A DNA stretch of 47,112 nt from Candidatus Sumerlaeia bacterium (GCA_019634695.1 JAHCAW010000029.1:1-47112), one strand, 5' to 3'. Shown: positions 9,742 through 26,956, numbered from the stretch's first letter. Notes: generated by a model from the sequence alone, not told the origin. Program-made: numbers and translations.

Positions 9742-10365
9742 TCAGTCTTCTTCGGGGCGAAGGCCCTTCCAGGCCATCTCGTACTGGTGCTCGATGTCGA
9801 GTAGCTCCAGGACCTTCATCACCATGAAGTCCACCAGGTCGTCGATCGTCTCGGGCTTGTGGTAGAACCCCGGCATGGCGGGCACGACATGGGCTCCGGC
9901 CTCGGCCAGCGTGAGCAGGTTGCGCAGGTGAATCGTGGACAGCGGTGTCTCCCGCGGGACGACCACCAGCGGGCGCCGCTCCTTCAGGAAGCAATCCGCG
10001 CAGCGCGTCAGCAAGTTGTCGGAGTAACCGTGCGCGATCGCCGCCACCGTCTTCATCGAGGCCGGCATGACGATCATGCCCCGCGCCCGGAATGTGCCGG
10101 AGGCCATCGGCGCAGCGATGTCGCGGATGTTGTAGGTGTGCACCTGACGCGCCAGCCGAGTCGCGTCGCCGGGAATCCAGTCCGTCAACGGACTGGACGG
10201 ACCGAGCCCGCGCAGGCCCAACTCTGCCTGCATCACCTTCCAGGTGCTCGCGCTCACCAGCAGCTGCACCTCATGGTCCAGCGCCACAAGGCGTTCGATC
10301 AGGCGGATGCCGTAGGCCGTGCCCGAGGCTCCGGCCAAACCGACGACGACGCGGTGCGATTCCAT
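9742..10365 (-). CDS. ubiX: Flavin prenyltransferase UbiX/Pad1
   Basis: A 207-residue protein that makes prenylated FMN, the cofactor of UbiD-type decarboxylases. The FMN-binding GLAGASGTAYGIRL lies at about residues 9-22. The conserved tail contains RPLVVVPRETPLS, HLRNLL and the ending DIEHQYEMAWKGL. The ATG at 10365 is preceded by GAGGAGA at good spacing; longer frames upstream are not needed. It lies ten bases after ubiE on the same strand. No UbiD partner is in the window. With UbiE next door, quinone synthesis is the likely use: the futalosine route to menaquinone needs UbiX-like, UbiD-like and UbiE-like proteins. Confidence 0.93.
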   Translation of the reverse strand: MESHRVVVGLAGASGTAYGIRLIERLVALDHEVQLLVSASTWKVMQAELGLRGLGPSSPLTDWIPGDATRLARQVHTYNIRDIAAPMASGTFRARGMIVMPASMKTVAAIAHGYSDNLLTRCADCFLKERRPLVVVPRETPLSTIHLRNLLTLAEAGAHVVPAMPGFYHKPETIDDLVDFMVMKVLELLDIEHQYEMAWKGLRPEED

Positions 10366-10375
10366 GGGGATCTCC

Positions 10376-11092
10376 TCAGCGCGGGGCGCGTTCGGCGATG
10401 TGCAGCACGGCGATGCCGAGGCTGAGTTCGGCATGGCGCACGCGCCGGTAGCCGCAGCGTTTCAGGATGCGTGCCAGTTCGCGGGGCGAAGGCCACTCGA
10501 GCACGGATCGGCTGAGATAGCCGTAGGCTTCCGAGCGCGAGACCAGATTGCCGATCGCCGGCAGCAGGCGCCGGAAATACAGCAGGTACACGGCACGGAT
10601 GATGGGATTGCTGGGCGTGGTGAACTCCAGGATGGCCAGCCGCCCGCCGGGACGCAGGACGCGGCGCATCTCGCGCAGGCCGGCCTCGAACGACTCCATG
10701 TTGCGCAGGCCGAAGCCGATGGTCAGGAGGTCGAACGACCGATCCGCAAACGGCAGGCGCAGGCCGTCGGCCAGCAGGAAGGGGAGCGGCTGCTTGCGGG
10801 CGGCCCGTCGCAGCATCGGCTCGCAGAAGTCCACGCCGACCACTTGGGTCCCCGGCGAGGCAGCCCGCTGCAACTGGGCGGTCAGGTCGCCCGTGCCGCA
10901 GGCGACATCGAGCACCCGCCGGTCGGTTGGCCGCAGGGAGGCGCGCACGGCGAAGCGCCGCCAGGCTTGATCGATGTTCAGGCTCAGGAGATGATTGAGC
11001 GGATCGTAGACAGGCGCAATAGCGCCAAACATCGACTGGATGCGGCGGGCTTCCTTGGAGACGGTGGGGGAGTCGGGGGCGCGCAGCGCCAT
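10376..11092 (-). CDS. ubiE: Demethylmenaquinone / ubiquinone C-methyltransferase UbiE/MenG
   Basis: A 238-residue class I SAM-dependent methyltransferase for the last ring methylation of menaquinone or ubiquinone. The family signature YDPLNHLLSLNIDQAWRR is at residues 29-46, and the SAM-binding VLDVACGTGDLT at 60-71. The second signature region, LTIGFGLRNM and REMRRVLRPGG, follows. The ATG at 11092 has GAGG upstream at workable spacing; an in-frame start 30 bases earlier is less likely. Gene order ubiE-ubiX with a ten-base gap implies one transcript. It is divergent from the large exported protein at 11296. Confidence 0.93.
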   Translation of the reverse strand: MALRAPDSPTVSKEARRIQSMFGAIAPVYDPLNHLLSLNIDQAWRRFAVRASLRPTDRRVLDVACGTGDLTAQLQRAASPGTQVVGVDFCEPMLRRAARKQPLPFLLADGLRLPFADRSFDLLTIGFGLRNMESFEAGLREMRRVLRPGGRLAILEFTTPSNPIIRAVYLLYFRRLLPAIGNLVSRSEAYGYLSRSVLEWPSPRELARILKRCGYRRVRHAELSLGIAVLHIAERAPR

Positions 11093-11176
11093 GGGGGGGC
11101 CTCGGGGCGTCGGGGGCGTCACGGATTCCGCCTTGCGGCGGCGCCGATGCTGTCCCTAGACTGACCAGCTTCCCGG

Positions 11177-11194
11177 CAAGGCCGCAAGGCCTTG
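11177..11194. promoter_or_regulatory. Perfect GCAA-tetraloop hairpin between divergent genes
   Basis: Reads caaggcc-gcaa-ggccttg: seven base pairs closed by a GNRA loop. It lies in the 203-base gap between ubiE and the exported protein, about 100 bases before the latter's start. A second small hairpin, ccgcc-ttgc-ggcgg, lies near 11128-11141. It could be a 5' leader structure or chance. Confidence 0.25.
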
Positions 11195-11295
11195 TGGGTC
11201 AATCACATACCCCGCCTTTGCCAAACCCGCGCCATGCGGCGTGGGTCTGAATCGGGCGGACTCCCAATCGTCTTCCAAGGATGCCCCCACCCCCC

Positions 11296-14049
11296 ATGTC
11301 CGATTCGATTTCCAACTGCCTCGACCGCCTGATGCGTGGCCGCAGGCTCCTGTTCGTCTGGGCCGCCGCCTTCTCGACCTTGGTCGGTTTCGCCGAAGCC
11401 CAGACCACCGTCCAGATGTCTCCCGTCCAGGAACGGACGGTCCAGTTGCCCGGCCAAGCCGACGCCCCCGAGTACGCCCCCGCCCGGGTCTATGCCAACG
11501 AGACGCTGGAGAATACCGGCGAGGCCTACTACGTGCGCGGCGGCACCGGCGACATCGTGCTCGAGAACGATCTGGCGCGCTTCGTCTTCGGCTCCGCGCA
11601 GCCCGACGCCCCGCGACGCGACAAGGACGGCATCCTGCTGCTCTCCCGCGGCGGGCTTGTCGACGCGATGACCACTCCGCGCGCCTCCGAGGGGCTCAAC
11701 AAGTTCGCCCCGTCCGTGGCCGGCATCAGCGGCATCCGCATCGAAGTGGATTCGCTCGACTATCGGCAGGAGGCCAACGGCACCGCCGTCGTCGTCGTCG
11801 AGGGCTTCGACACCGCCCAGCCCTCGCTGCGCATCCAGACCGAATACCTGATGTTCCGCGACATGCCCGGTGTGCAGGTGACCACTTCGCTGACGAACAC
11901 CAGCGCCGACACGGCCGCCCGCAACGTGACGCCGTCGGACATCGTGCTTTGGGGCGCGATGACCCCGTTCGTGCCTGGCCGCGGCTGGGTTTCCGGCAGC
12001 TACGTCGGCGAACAGGTCGAGTTCGTCTTCGGGCGCCACGACAACCTCTGGATGCTGATCGCGCCGGAGTCCGGTCTCGTCGACGCGGCGGTCACCGGCG
12101 AGGTGATGGGCATCCACTACGGCGAGATGCTCGACATGGAACCCGGTGAGACGCGCCTGTACCGACGCTGGGTGCTCGTCTCCGAACTCGATCCGGCCTA
12201 CATGTTCTCGCTCGTTCTTCGTCGGCGCACAGGCCAGGACCACGGCACGCTGGTCGGTCGCGTGATCGAACGCGAGCAGGCGCCCGATGGCTCGATGATC
12301 GACCGTGCCCCCGTCGCCAACGCCGAGATCTTCATCTCGCCCGTGATCCGCGGCGACATGGACCCCAGCATCCTGCAGCGCGTCGCCACGCGTCCCTACC
12401 TGATCGCCCGAACCCGCGCCCGCGGCGAATTCGACACCCTGCTGCCCGTCGGCGAGTATCAGGTCTTCCCCTCGACGACCACGCGCCTGGCACCGCGACC
12501 CAACTTCGCCGCGCGCATCGAAAAGGACAAGGTCGAGGGCCTGGACTTCGGCGCCTCGCGCGCCTCGCGCCTGCTCTATCGCTTTGTCGACGACGCCACC
12601 GGTCAGACGATACCCGGCAAGCTCACCATCGAACCGATGCGCGGCACCCAGCCGGTGAACCTCGGTTCCTTCGGCGAGACACTCGCCGGCAATACGGTGC
12701 TCAGCGCCACCGGAGCGGGCTTCGTCGAACTCCCGCCCGGGCAGTATCGCGTCATCGCCTCGCGTGGCATCGAGTACAACACCACCGAGGAACGCATCAC
12801 GGTCCGCTCGCTGAACGACACCGAGCAGGTCTTCCGGCTCAAGCGCGCCTTCGAGACGCCGGGCTGGATCGCGGCCGACGTCGGCTCGCGCACGAATGCC
12901 ACTCCCACCAGTCGCGTCACACCCGAGGTGCGCGTCGCGAGCGCCGTCGCCGAGGGCATCCAATGGCTCGTCACCGGCGACGCCAACACCGTAACCGACT
13001 TGCAGCAGACCGTCGTCAACATGGGCATGACGGGCTTGGTGCGCGCCACGCCCGGCTTCCGGCGCTCGGGCAAGACACCACCCTACCTCGGCGACTTCCT
13101 GCTCTTCCCGGTCGACATCTGCTCGACGGGTGTCGAACCGGACTTCAGCGGCCTCATGACGGCCACCACCGCTGCCGAGATCGTCGAGCAAATGCGCGCG
13201 CTCTGCCCCGAGGCTGTCGTCCTCGTCACCCGGCCCAACTGGCCCCAGAACGGCTACCTCAGCTTGCAGGGCTACGTCGATACCATGCCGCTGCTGCCCG
13301 AAGGGGACTACACCCTCGACTTCGATGCCTTCTCGATCTGGGAAGGCAAGCGTCAGGGCGTCATCCGTGCCGACTACCGCACCTATCACAAGATCCTGCG
13401 CAGCGGCCACCGCATGTCGGCCTTCGGCACGACAAATTCGCACGGCACGTGGACCGACGAGCTGGGGTATCCGCGCGTCTATGTGAAGTCCTCGAGCAAC
13501 GATCCGGCCCGAATCGATCCCGAGGAACTGGCCCGCAACATCAAGAAGGGACTCGTCAGCGTCACCAACGGTCCGTTCATCGAGATGACCGTCAATGGCC
13601 AGCCGATGGGCTCGCTCGTCACCGACACGGATGGCTCGGTCGAATTGAGCGTGAAGGTCTTCGCGCCAAACTTCGCCCGCATCAGCTCGATTCGCGTGAA
13701 CCTCAACGGCGAGATGGTCCGCCAGATTCTGATCAATCCGCGCCTGCTGGACGAGGAGGGCGGGCTCGTCTTCCCGCCGCGCGATCGGCCGCAGGACGGC
13801 GTGCTGGCCATTCGCGTCACGGAGGACGCGGTGCTCGACGTCGTCGTCGAGGGCTCGCTCGAGGCCCCGATGGATCCGGTCAATCCGTTCGTTCCCTTCA
13901 CGCGCGACCGCGGCCTGCCCAACGGTCAATTCCCCGTCGCCCTCTCCGCGCCGATCTACATCGACACCGACGGCAACGGCGTCCTGGACATCAAGCCGCT
14001 CGACCGGATGCCGCTGCGCATGTACGAAGAGCGCGACATGCCGTTCTGA
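11296..14049 (+). CDS. Large exported CehA/McbA-like PHP-family protein, metal ligands missing
   Basis: A 917-residue protein with a signal peptide (RRLLFVWAAAFSTLVGFAEA, cleavage near A-E-A). The first 520 residues look beta-rich with repeated beta-sandwich-like segments. From about residue 520 the layout is that of CehA/McbA metallohydrolases: G-W-x-x-x-D, then TPEVRVASAVAEGIQWLVTG and later TNSHGTW (H716). It ends in VTNGPFIEMTVNGQPMGS and a closing I-Y-I-D-T-D-G-N-G. The expected H-x-H of D-L-H-x-H-S-N reads D-V-G-S-R-T-N (528-534), and the D-H-N that follows reads D-A-N (562-564). Most metal ligands are therefore absent, so it is probably a binding or structural protein, not an enzyme. 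I start at 11296; an ATG at 11281 is also in frame and sits directly on the AAGG. Confidence 0.75.
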   Translation: MSDSISNCLDRLMRGRRLLFVWAAAFSTLVGFAEAQTTVQMSPVQERTVQLPGQADAPEYAPARVYANETLENTGEAYYVRGGTGDIVLENDLARFVFGSAQPDAPRRDKDGILLLSRGGLVDAMTTPRASEGLNKFAPSVAGISGIRIEVDSLDYRQEANGTAVVVVEGFDTAQPSLRIQTEYLMFRDMPGVQVTTSLTNTSADTAARNVTPSDIVLWGAMTPFVPGRGWVSGSYVGEQVEFVFGRHDNLWMLIAPESGLVDAAVTGEVMGIHYGEMLDMEPGETRLYRRWVLVSELDPAYMFSLVLRRRTGQDHGTLVGRVIEREQAPDGSMIDRAPVANAEIFISPVIRGDMDPSILQRVATRPYLIARTRARGEFDTLLPVGEYQVFPSTTTRLAPRPNFAARIEKDKVEGLDFGASRASRLLYRFVDDATGQTIPGKLTIEPMRGTQPVNLGSFGETLAGNTVLSATGAGFVELPPGQYRVIASRGIEYNTTEERITVRSLNDTEQVFRLKRAFETPGWIAADVGSRTNATPTSRVTPEVRVASAVAEGIQWLVTGDANTVTDLQQTVVNMGMTGLVRATPGFRRSGKTPPYLGDFLLFPVDICSTGVEPDFSGLMTATTAAEIVEQMRALCPEAVVLVTRPNWPQNGYLSLQGYVDTMPLLPEGDYTLDFDAFSIWEGKRQGVIRADYRTYHKILRSGHRMSAFGTTNSHGTWTDELGYPRVYVKSSSNDPARIDPEELARNIKKGLVSVTNGPFIEMTVNGQPMGSLVTDTDGSVELSVKVFAPNFARISSIRVNLNGEMVRQILINPRLLDEEGGLVFPPRDRPQDGVLAIRVTEDAVLDVVVEGSLEAPMDPVNPFVPFTRDRGLPNGQFPVALSAPIYIDTDGNGVLDIKPLDRMPLRMYEERDMPF

Positions 14050-14071
14050 TCTCGCGACGGAGCACTCGCCC

Positions 14072-14641
14072 ATGCCGCGCCCCCCGCAGCTCGAACAGGT
14101 GGATTGGAAGGCCGTCTTTGCGAGCGGCCTTCCCTTCACGCGCTGGATTTGCGAGGGCGAGTTTCCCGAGCACCGAAGCCGGATGACGGCAGGCATCGGG
14201 ACGATCGCTCTCGCACCGGAGACGGAAGCTGAGCTGGCCGCGTTGAGCCGCACCGTGCACGTGGTAGCCATTGCTGAGGACTGGTGCGGCGACGTGGTGC
14301 GCCATGTGCCACCGCTGGAGCGCCTTGCACGCAGTGCCCCGCGCCTGGAGATTCGCTACATCCCCCGCGACCATCCGTCGAACGTCTTCGTGCGCTTCCT
14401 GACAAACGGGGGCGAAGCGATCCCCAAGTTCGTCTTCCTCTCGGACAACTGGGTCGAGTGCGGCAACTGGGGGCCGATGCCGGCCGAGCACCGGCGGCTG
14501 ATCGCGCGCGGCAAGGGGGCCGGCGACGTCGCCGCGGCCCGCAAGCGCGTCTCTGCCCTCTACGAGGCCGATCCGAACTGCGAGACGGTCATCAGTGAAC
14601 TGCTGGAGTTGGTGCGCACGGCGGTCTGCACGCGCCCGTGA
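14072..14641 (+). CDS. Thioredoxin-fold protein with a single active-site cysteine
   Basis: The 189-residue product belongs to a thioredoxin-like group with the motif E-D-W-C-G-D in place of W-C-G-P-C (at about residues 68-73). The cis-proline loop reads AIPKFVFL. Because the second cysteine is Asp, it cannot do ordinary dithiol exchange; such proteins may act as monothiol reductases, peroxidases or binding proteins. No signal peptide is visible, so it is probably cytoplasmic. It starts 22 bases after the large exported protein, with GGAG upstream of the ATG, so they are likely co-transcribed. It converges on apt with a six-base gap. Confidence 0.8.
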   Translation: MPRPPQLEQVDWKAVFASGLPFTRWICEGEFPEHRSRMTAGIGTIALAPETEAELAALSRTVHVVAIAEDWCGDVVRHVPPLERLARSAPRLEIRYIPRDHPSNVFVRFLTNGGEAIPKFVFLSDNWVECGNWGPMPAEHRRLIARGKGAGDVAAARKRVSALYEADPNCETVISELLELVRTAVCTRP

Positions 14642-14647
14642 CGGCAA

Positions 14648-15169
14648 TCACTCGCTCGTGACGACAAGTTCCGCGTGCAGCGGCCATGCCTTCAGCCGCG
14701 CGCGACCGGGCAGGAACGCAAGTTCGATCAGCACCCAAATCTCGTGGATCGAGGCGCCGCTTCGCTCGATCAGGCGCGCGGCAGCCTCCAACGTGCCCCC
14801 CGTCGCCAGCAGGTCGTCCACCAGCAGCACGCGATCGTTGGTGCCCAGCGCATCCACATGCAGCTCAACTGTTGCCTCGCCATACTCGAGCTCATACGAC
14901 TCGCGTATCGTCTCGGCCGGCAGCTTGCCCGCCTTCCGCACCGGCACAAAGCCAATGCCCAGCACATGCGCCAGCGCCGCGCCGAAGATGAACCCGCGCG
15001 ATTCCACGCCGACCACCTTCGTCAGCCCCTTGCCTCGATACCGACGGGCCAATTCGTCGATCACAAAGCCGAACGCCTCCGCGTCCCCGACCAGCGTCGT
15101 AATGTCCTTGAACTGGATGCCGGGCTTGGGGAAGTCGGGCACGTTGCGAATCTTCGAAAGCAGGTCCAT
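14648..15169 (-). CDS. apt: Adenine phosphoribosyltransferase
   Basis: A 173-residue cytoplasmic enzyme that salvages adenine to AMP with PRPP. The PRPP-binding motif [13 protein letters not shown] is at residues 114-126, and the family segments [13 protein letters not shown] (12-24) and [10 protein letters not shown] (54-63) are intact. Length is normal. The ATG at 15169 follows GAGGTGA at good spacing. It is the last gene of a minus-strand run CPBP protease, DUF503, apt, with 83 bases between it and the DUF503 gene. Confidence 0.96.
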   Translation of the reverse strand: MDLLSKIRNVPDFPKPGIQFKDITTLVGDAEAFGFVIDELARRYRGKGLTKVVGVESRGFIFGAALAHVLGIGFVPVRKAGKLPAETIRESYELEYGEATVELHVDALGTNDRVLLVDDLLATGGTLEAAARLIERSGASIHEIWVLIELAFLPGRARLKAWPLHAELVVTSE

Positions 15170-15252
15170 CGTGGCTCACCTCGGCGGCTGGTCAGTGTCC
15201 GTTTCCTTGTGTCAGGCCGGGCGCCGGAGCAAGAACTCTTCGCCCCGTGCGC

Positions 15253-15543
15253 CTACAACCACTCTTCCGAGATGCCCGCGACCACGACGTCGAAGCGCGT
15301 CTCGATCTCGTCCAGCACCTCGCGACTCGTCTCCTCGGCCCGGGCGCGCAGCCGGCTGACGGTTATCACGGCCAGGGTGGCGATCTGCCACTTGTCGTGG
15401 TTGTCCACCTCGGCGACCGCGACGTTGTAGCGTGTCCGCAGCCGGTCCACGATGCTGCGGACCGATGAGCGCTTCTCCTTCAGCGACTGCGCCGCCGGCA
15501 GATGGATGTCCAGCGTCATGAGCAGAATGTGCATGGCGGGCAT
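15253..15543 (-). CDS. DUF503 (YlxP-like) small protein
   Basis: A 96-residue protein matching the YlxP/DUF503 pattern: a beta strand MHILLMTLDIHLP, then SLKEKRSSVRSIVDRLRTRYNVAVAEV, then a central I-A-T-L-A-V-I-T-V and a helix, ending V-A-G-I-S-E-E-W-L. The function is unknown; in many bacteria the gene sits near infB and rbfA, and a role with ribosomes or RNA has been suggested. Here it lies between a CPBP protease and apt, away from that context. The ATG at 15543 has GAGAGGGGTG upstream; ATG 15534 is an alternative. It starts four bases after the stop of the protease gene. Confidence 0.85.
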   Translation of the reverse strand: MPAMHILLMTLDIHLPAAQSLKEKRSSVRSIVDRLRTRYNVAVAEVDNHDKWQIATLAVITVSRLRARAEETSREVLDEIETRFDVVVAGISEEWL

Positions 15544-15547
15544 GGGG

Positions 15548-16510
15548 TCACCCCTCTCGCGGAGGATCCAGTCGCATCGCGGTGACGGCCTCCGCGGCTT
15601 CGCGCGCAACGCGCTCCTCGTACCATCGCGGCGAGCGGAACTGGTTGTCCCGAATGGCTATCCCGGCAAGCACGAGAATCGCGGGCACGAAAACGACCGC
15701 CGCCAGCAGCCCGGCTTCCGGCCCGAAGGCGCCGCCGGTCCACGCTTCCGGTCCCCGCACCCGTGCGGCCGCCAACGAGGGTACCTCCATCCCGGAAATC
15801 GGAATTCCAAATACGGAGCCCTGAAAGAAGTTCCACGCCCAATGCAACCCGATGGGAACCCACAACTGACGGGTGACGACGTAGGCGAGGCCGATCAGGA
15901 GACCAGCCGTGCCGGCAATCGATGCTGCCGCACGGGGCGATGAATTGGGATTCATGATATGGATCAGCCCGAAGGCGGCCGCGGTCACAACCAGTGCCGG
16001 CGCCGTGCCAATGCCGTCCTCCAAAATCCGCTGGCCGATGCCGCGAAACAGGATCTCCTCGTACGCCGCCACTGCCAGCATCATCGCGAGAACGAGCACC
16101 ACACCAACCAACGTGGAACTGTCGATCGTCCACTCGGCCCGATACCATCCCTTCCACGCCATGATCCCGACGACCGCGCCCATCAGGCCGGCGCCGGCAC
16201 CGAAGCCGGCCGCAAGTTGCGGAAGAAGCGAGGAGCGCTCGAGTCCCAGATCGTCGAGCGTCTTGGCATCGATGGCCTTGCCGATGAGGAGGTGAATCCC
16301 AAGGACGCCGACAGCGAACCACGAGAAGAGCAGCAGCCCGGCCGTCAACTCGCCTGGCGTGCTGAAGGACGCCCCATCGGCCTCGAGCGAAACCGGGCTC
16401 GCCAGACGGAGGATGGCGACCCCCATGACCGCCACCGCGACGAAAAGGATCGCCGCCAGAATCAGGCGAACCAGAGTCAGGCGCAGGACTCGCAGCAGAC
16501 AGCCCATCAT
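15548..16510 (-). CDS. CPBP-family intramembrane metalloprotease (CAAX-like)
   Basis: The 320-residue protein has about eight hydrophobic segments. The three ABI/CPBP motifs are present: E-E-I-L-F-R-G (E151-E152), F-G-L-I-H-I (H184) and H-W-A-W-N (H223, N227). These are the metal and catalytic residues of CAAX-type intramembrane proteases. Bacterial members are mostly uncharacterised; some act in bacteriocin immunity or protein maturation. No bacteriocin-like gene is adjacent. It heads the run CPBP, DUF503, apt. Its start lies downstream of the rpoC terminator hairpin, so it needs its own promoter or receives read-through. Confidence 0.9.
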   Translation of the reverse strand: MMGCLLRVLRLTLVRLILAAILFVAVAVMGVAILRLASPVSLEADGASFSTPGELTAGLLLFSWFAVGVLGIHLLIGKAIDAKTLDDLGLERSSLLPQLAAGFGAGAGLMGAVVGIMAWKGWYRAEWTIDSSTLVGVVLVLAMMLAVAAYEEILFRGIGQRILEDGIGTAPALVVTAAAFGLIHIMNPNSSPRAAASIAGTAGLLIGLAYVVTRQLWVPIGLHWAWNFFQGSVFGIPISGMEVPSLAAARVRGPEAWTGGAFGPEAGLLAAVVFVPAILVLAGIAIRDNQFRSPRWYEERVAREAAEAVTAMRLDPPREG

Positions 16511-16577
16511 GGTGGCGGCGCCGCATGGTTCGGCGTTCGGGAGGCGTCGGAAGAACGAGCACGACGCAACAACGAAC

Positions 16578-16610
16578 GAGCCGCCGACGCAAGGGAAGCG
16601 TCGGCGGCTC
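16578..16610 (-). terminator. Rho-independent terminator after rpoC
   Basis: A perfect 13-base-pair stem, gagccgccgacgc with gcgtcggcggctc, around a seven-base loop. It starts 25 bases after the rpoC stop on the minus strand. The following minus-strand bases, GTTCGTTGTTG, are only moderately T-rich. Confidence 0.8.
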
Positions 16611-16635
16611 GGGGTCAGGCGTTCGGGATGTGGGT

Positions 16636-21027
<4,392 letters not shown>

Positions 21028-21095
21028 CGGTCAGTCCCTTTCACGTGAGTCGGGTGGTCGAGTGTTCTCGGGTGCCGGGAATGGCGTTCTGGCGA

Positions 21096-25403
<4,308 letters not shown>

Positions 25404-25744
25404 CGGTAGAAAGCTCCTGATCAGGTTGAGGGGGGAGGAGGGCAGTCCGGGCGGCGACTGCGGCGGGCCAGCACAAAAAGCCCACCGCCCGGAGAGATGC
25501 CGTCAGCTCCGGACAATGGGCCAGATTTTCGCGGTTTCGTCGCCTACTGGTTGGAACCGGTCAGGGGACAAGGAAACGCCTTTTACGGAAAACTCCCGAG
25601 ACGCCGGGCAAGCAGTCTAGTGGACCGCCGCCATCGTCCGGTGTCAAGCCCAAACCCAGCAAGCATTACGCCAGCCGGGCAGACAGACGAGCCGGCCGAC
25701 GGGCTCCCGCGGGAACCCGCCGGCCGGACACAACCCAGCCGAAC
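25404..25744. other. rplL-rpoB intergenic region
   Basis: These 341 bases have no gene. In transcript (minus) order they contain the hairpin described separately just after rplL, then lower-GC sequence (around 25540-25600) and a pyrimidine/purine-rich stretch before the rpoB ribosome-binding site. The length and the hairpin fit an attenuation point that lowers polymerase subunits relative to L7/L12, as known for this junction in Escherichia coli. Confidence 0.6.
25692..25727 (-). terminator. Hairpin (attenuator or processing site) after rplL
   Basis: On the minus strand a 12-base-pair stem forms from ccggccggcggg and cccgtcggccgg with one G-U pair, around a 12-base loop that is itself partly palindromic (cccgcggg). 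It begins 17 bases after the rplL stop. No T-run follows, so partial termination, RNase processing or pausing are all possible. Confidence 0.6.
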
Positions 25745-26128
25745 TTACTTCACCTCGACGACCGCACCAGCGCCCTCGAGCTGCTTCTTGACCTTCTCGG
25801 CCTCGTCCTTCGGCACGTCCTTGACCACCTCGGCCGGCGCACCCTCGACCAGGTCCTTGGCTTCCTTCAGCCCAAGGTTGGTGATCGCACGCACTTCCTT
25901 GATGACCTTGATCTTCTCCTTGCCGGCGTCCTTCAGGATGACCGTGAACTCGGTCTGCTCCTCGGCCGGGGCGGCGGCGGCGCCACCACCAGCCGGACCG
26001 GCGTAGGCCACGGCAGCAGGCGCCGCCGAGACGCCGAACTCGGCCTCGAACATCTTGACCAACTCCGCCACTTCGAGCAGCGGCTTCTGCTTGATTGCAT
26101 CGATGATTTCCTGGTTCGACAGAGCCAT
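25745..26128 (-). CDS. rplL: Ribosomal protein bL12 (L7/L12)
   Basis: The 127-residue stalk protein that recruits translation factors. An N-terminal dimerisation helix region (1-35), an Ala/Gly/Pro-rich hinge (about 36-58) and the C-terminal domain are all present, the last with [20 protein letters not shown] and ending GAVVEVK. The ATG at 26128 has AAGGAGATG upstream. It follows rplJ by 84 bases. Confidence 0.99.
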   Translation of the reverse strand: MALSNQEIIDAIKQKPLLEVAELVKMFEAEFGVSAAPAAVAYAGPAGGGAAAAPAEEQTEFTVILKDAGKEKIKVIKEVRAITNLGLKEAKDLVEGAPAEVVKDVPKDEAEKVKKQLEGAGAVVEVK

Positions 26129-26212
26129 GATGAGCCATCTCCTTGGCTAAAGTGTTGATTGGTCGGGGGTTACGGGTTCCGATAGAAAGCAGGATCCAGC
26201 ACAACGGCGCCG

Positions 26213-26791
26213 TCAGGTGCCGCTGCCCGAACCCTCCTCGAGCTTGCGTTGATAGGCGCTCAGCGCCCAGGCGAACTGCGTCACGCACGCGTTGAGCGCG
26301 TAGCACAGATTCTGCACCGGGGCCTGCAGGCTGCCCAACATTTGCGCGATCAACTGCTCGCGTCCCGGCAGCTTCGCCAGAGCCTCCACCTTGGCCCGGT
26401 CGAGGAACTTCTTCTCCAGAAGCCCGCCCTTGATCTCGAGCTTCTCCTCGTGGGTCTTCAGGAACTCCGTCACGCCCTTGGCCGGCGAGACGGGATCGGC
26501 CAGGCCGATCGCCAGAATCGTCGGGCCTGCCAAGGCCTTCTCGACCTCGGTGGTGTCGTAACCCGTGTTCCGCAACGCCAGACGGATCAGGGTGTTCTTG
26601 GCTACCTTGACGGCGACCTTGTTGGCGCGCATTTGCGCGCGCAACGCCGTCGCCTCGCCCAAGGTCAGCCCCTTGTTGTTCATCAGGACGATACCATCGC
26701 CCTGCGCGAAGAGCCGCTCCAGTTCCTCAACGGCGGTAACCTTGTAGCTCCTGCCGCGGCGCTTCGTCGGGGTCTTGCCCAGTTTTGCCAT
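26213..26791 (-). CDS. rplJ: Ribosomal protein uL10
   Basis: The 192-residue stalk base protein that binds 23S rRNA and L7/L12 dimers. Conserved features include N-N-K-G-L-T, KVAKNTLIRLALRNT and the C-terminal helix that carries L7/L12. The ATG at 26791 is nine bases after GGAGGTG; a GTG inside that ribosome-binding site is in frame but is not the start. The C-terminus ends in a short Gly/Ser tail. An L10 leader precedes it, so excess L10 and L7/L12 should repress translation. Confidence 0.98.
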   Translation of the reverse strand: MAKLGKTPTKRRGRSYKVTAVEELERLFAQGDGIVLMNNKGLTLGEATALRAQMRANKVAVKVAKNTLIRLALRNTGYDTTEVEKALAGPTILAIGLADPVSPAKGVTEFLKTHEEKLEIKGGLLEKKFLDRAKVEALAKLPGREQLIAQMLGSLQAPVQNLCYALNACVTQFAWALSAYQRKLEEGSGSGT

Positions 26792-26888
26792 GCCCGGTTT
26801 CACCTCCTTTCTATCTGCCCGGCGGTCCTTGAGCCGCCCGGGCAGACTCCATCGGCCGCGCGAGGGCGGCTTTCAGGAGGTGCTCCCG

Positions 26889-26956
26889 GGCCTCGGCAGG
26901 ACGGGGGAACCCCGCTTCGGGGCGCCCGGGCGGACGCCCTCCTGCTGTCTCCGGCC
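26889..26956 (-). promoter_or_regulatory. L10 leader (autoregulatory r-protein binding RNA)
   Basis: In the 5' region of rplJ the minus strand reads GGCCGGAGACAGCAGGA and, after an inner GC-rich hairpin region, TCCTGCCGAGGCC. GCAGGA pairs with TCCTGC and the outer GGCC pairs with GGCC. The asymmetric GGAGACA/CGA internal loop between them is the kink-turn-like core of known L10 leaders. It lies about 100 bases before the rplJ start, the expected place. Binding of the L10-L7/L12 complex would repress rplJL translation. Confidence 0.85.

Noticed and set aside
11203..14271. 1022-residue minus-strand open frame
   Set aside because: It lies wholly opposite the exported PHP-like gene and is His/Arg/Asp-rich without domains. 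Codon bias in the real gene suppresses antisense stops.
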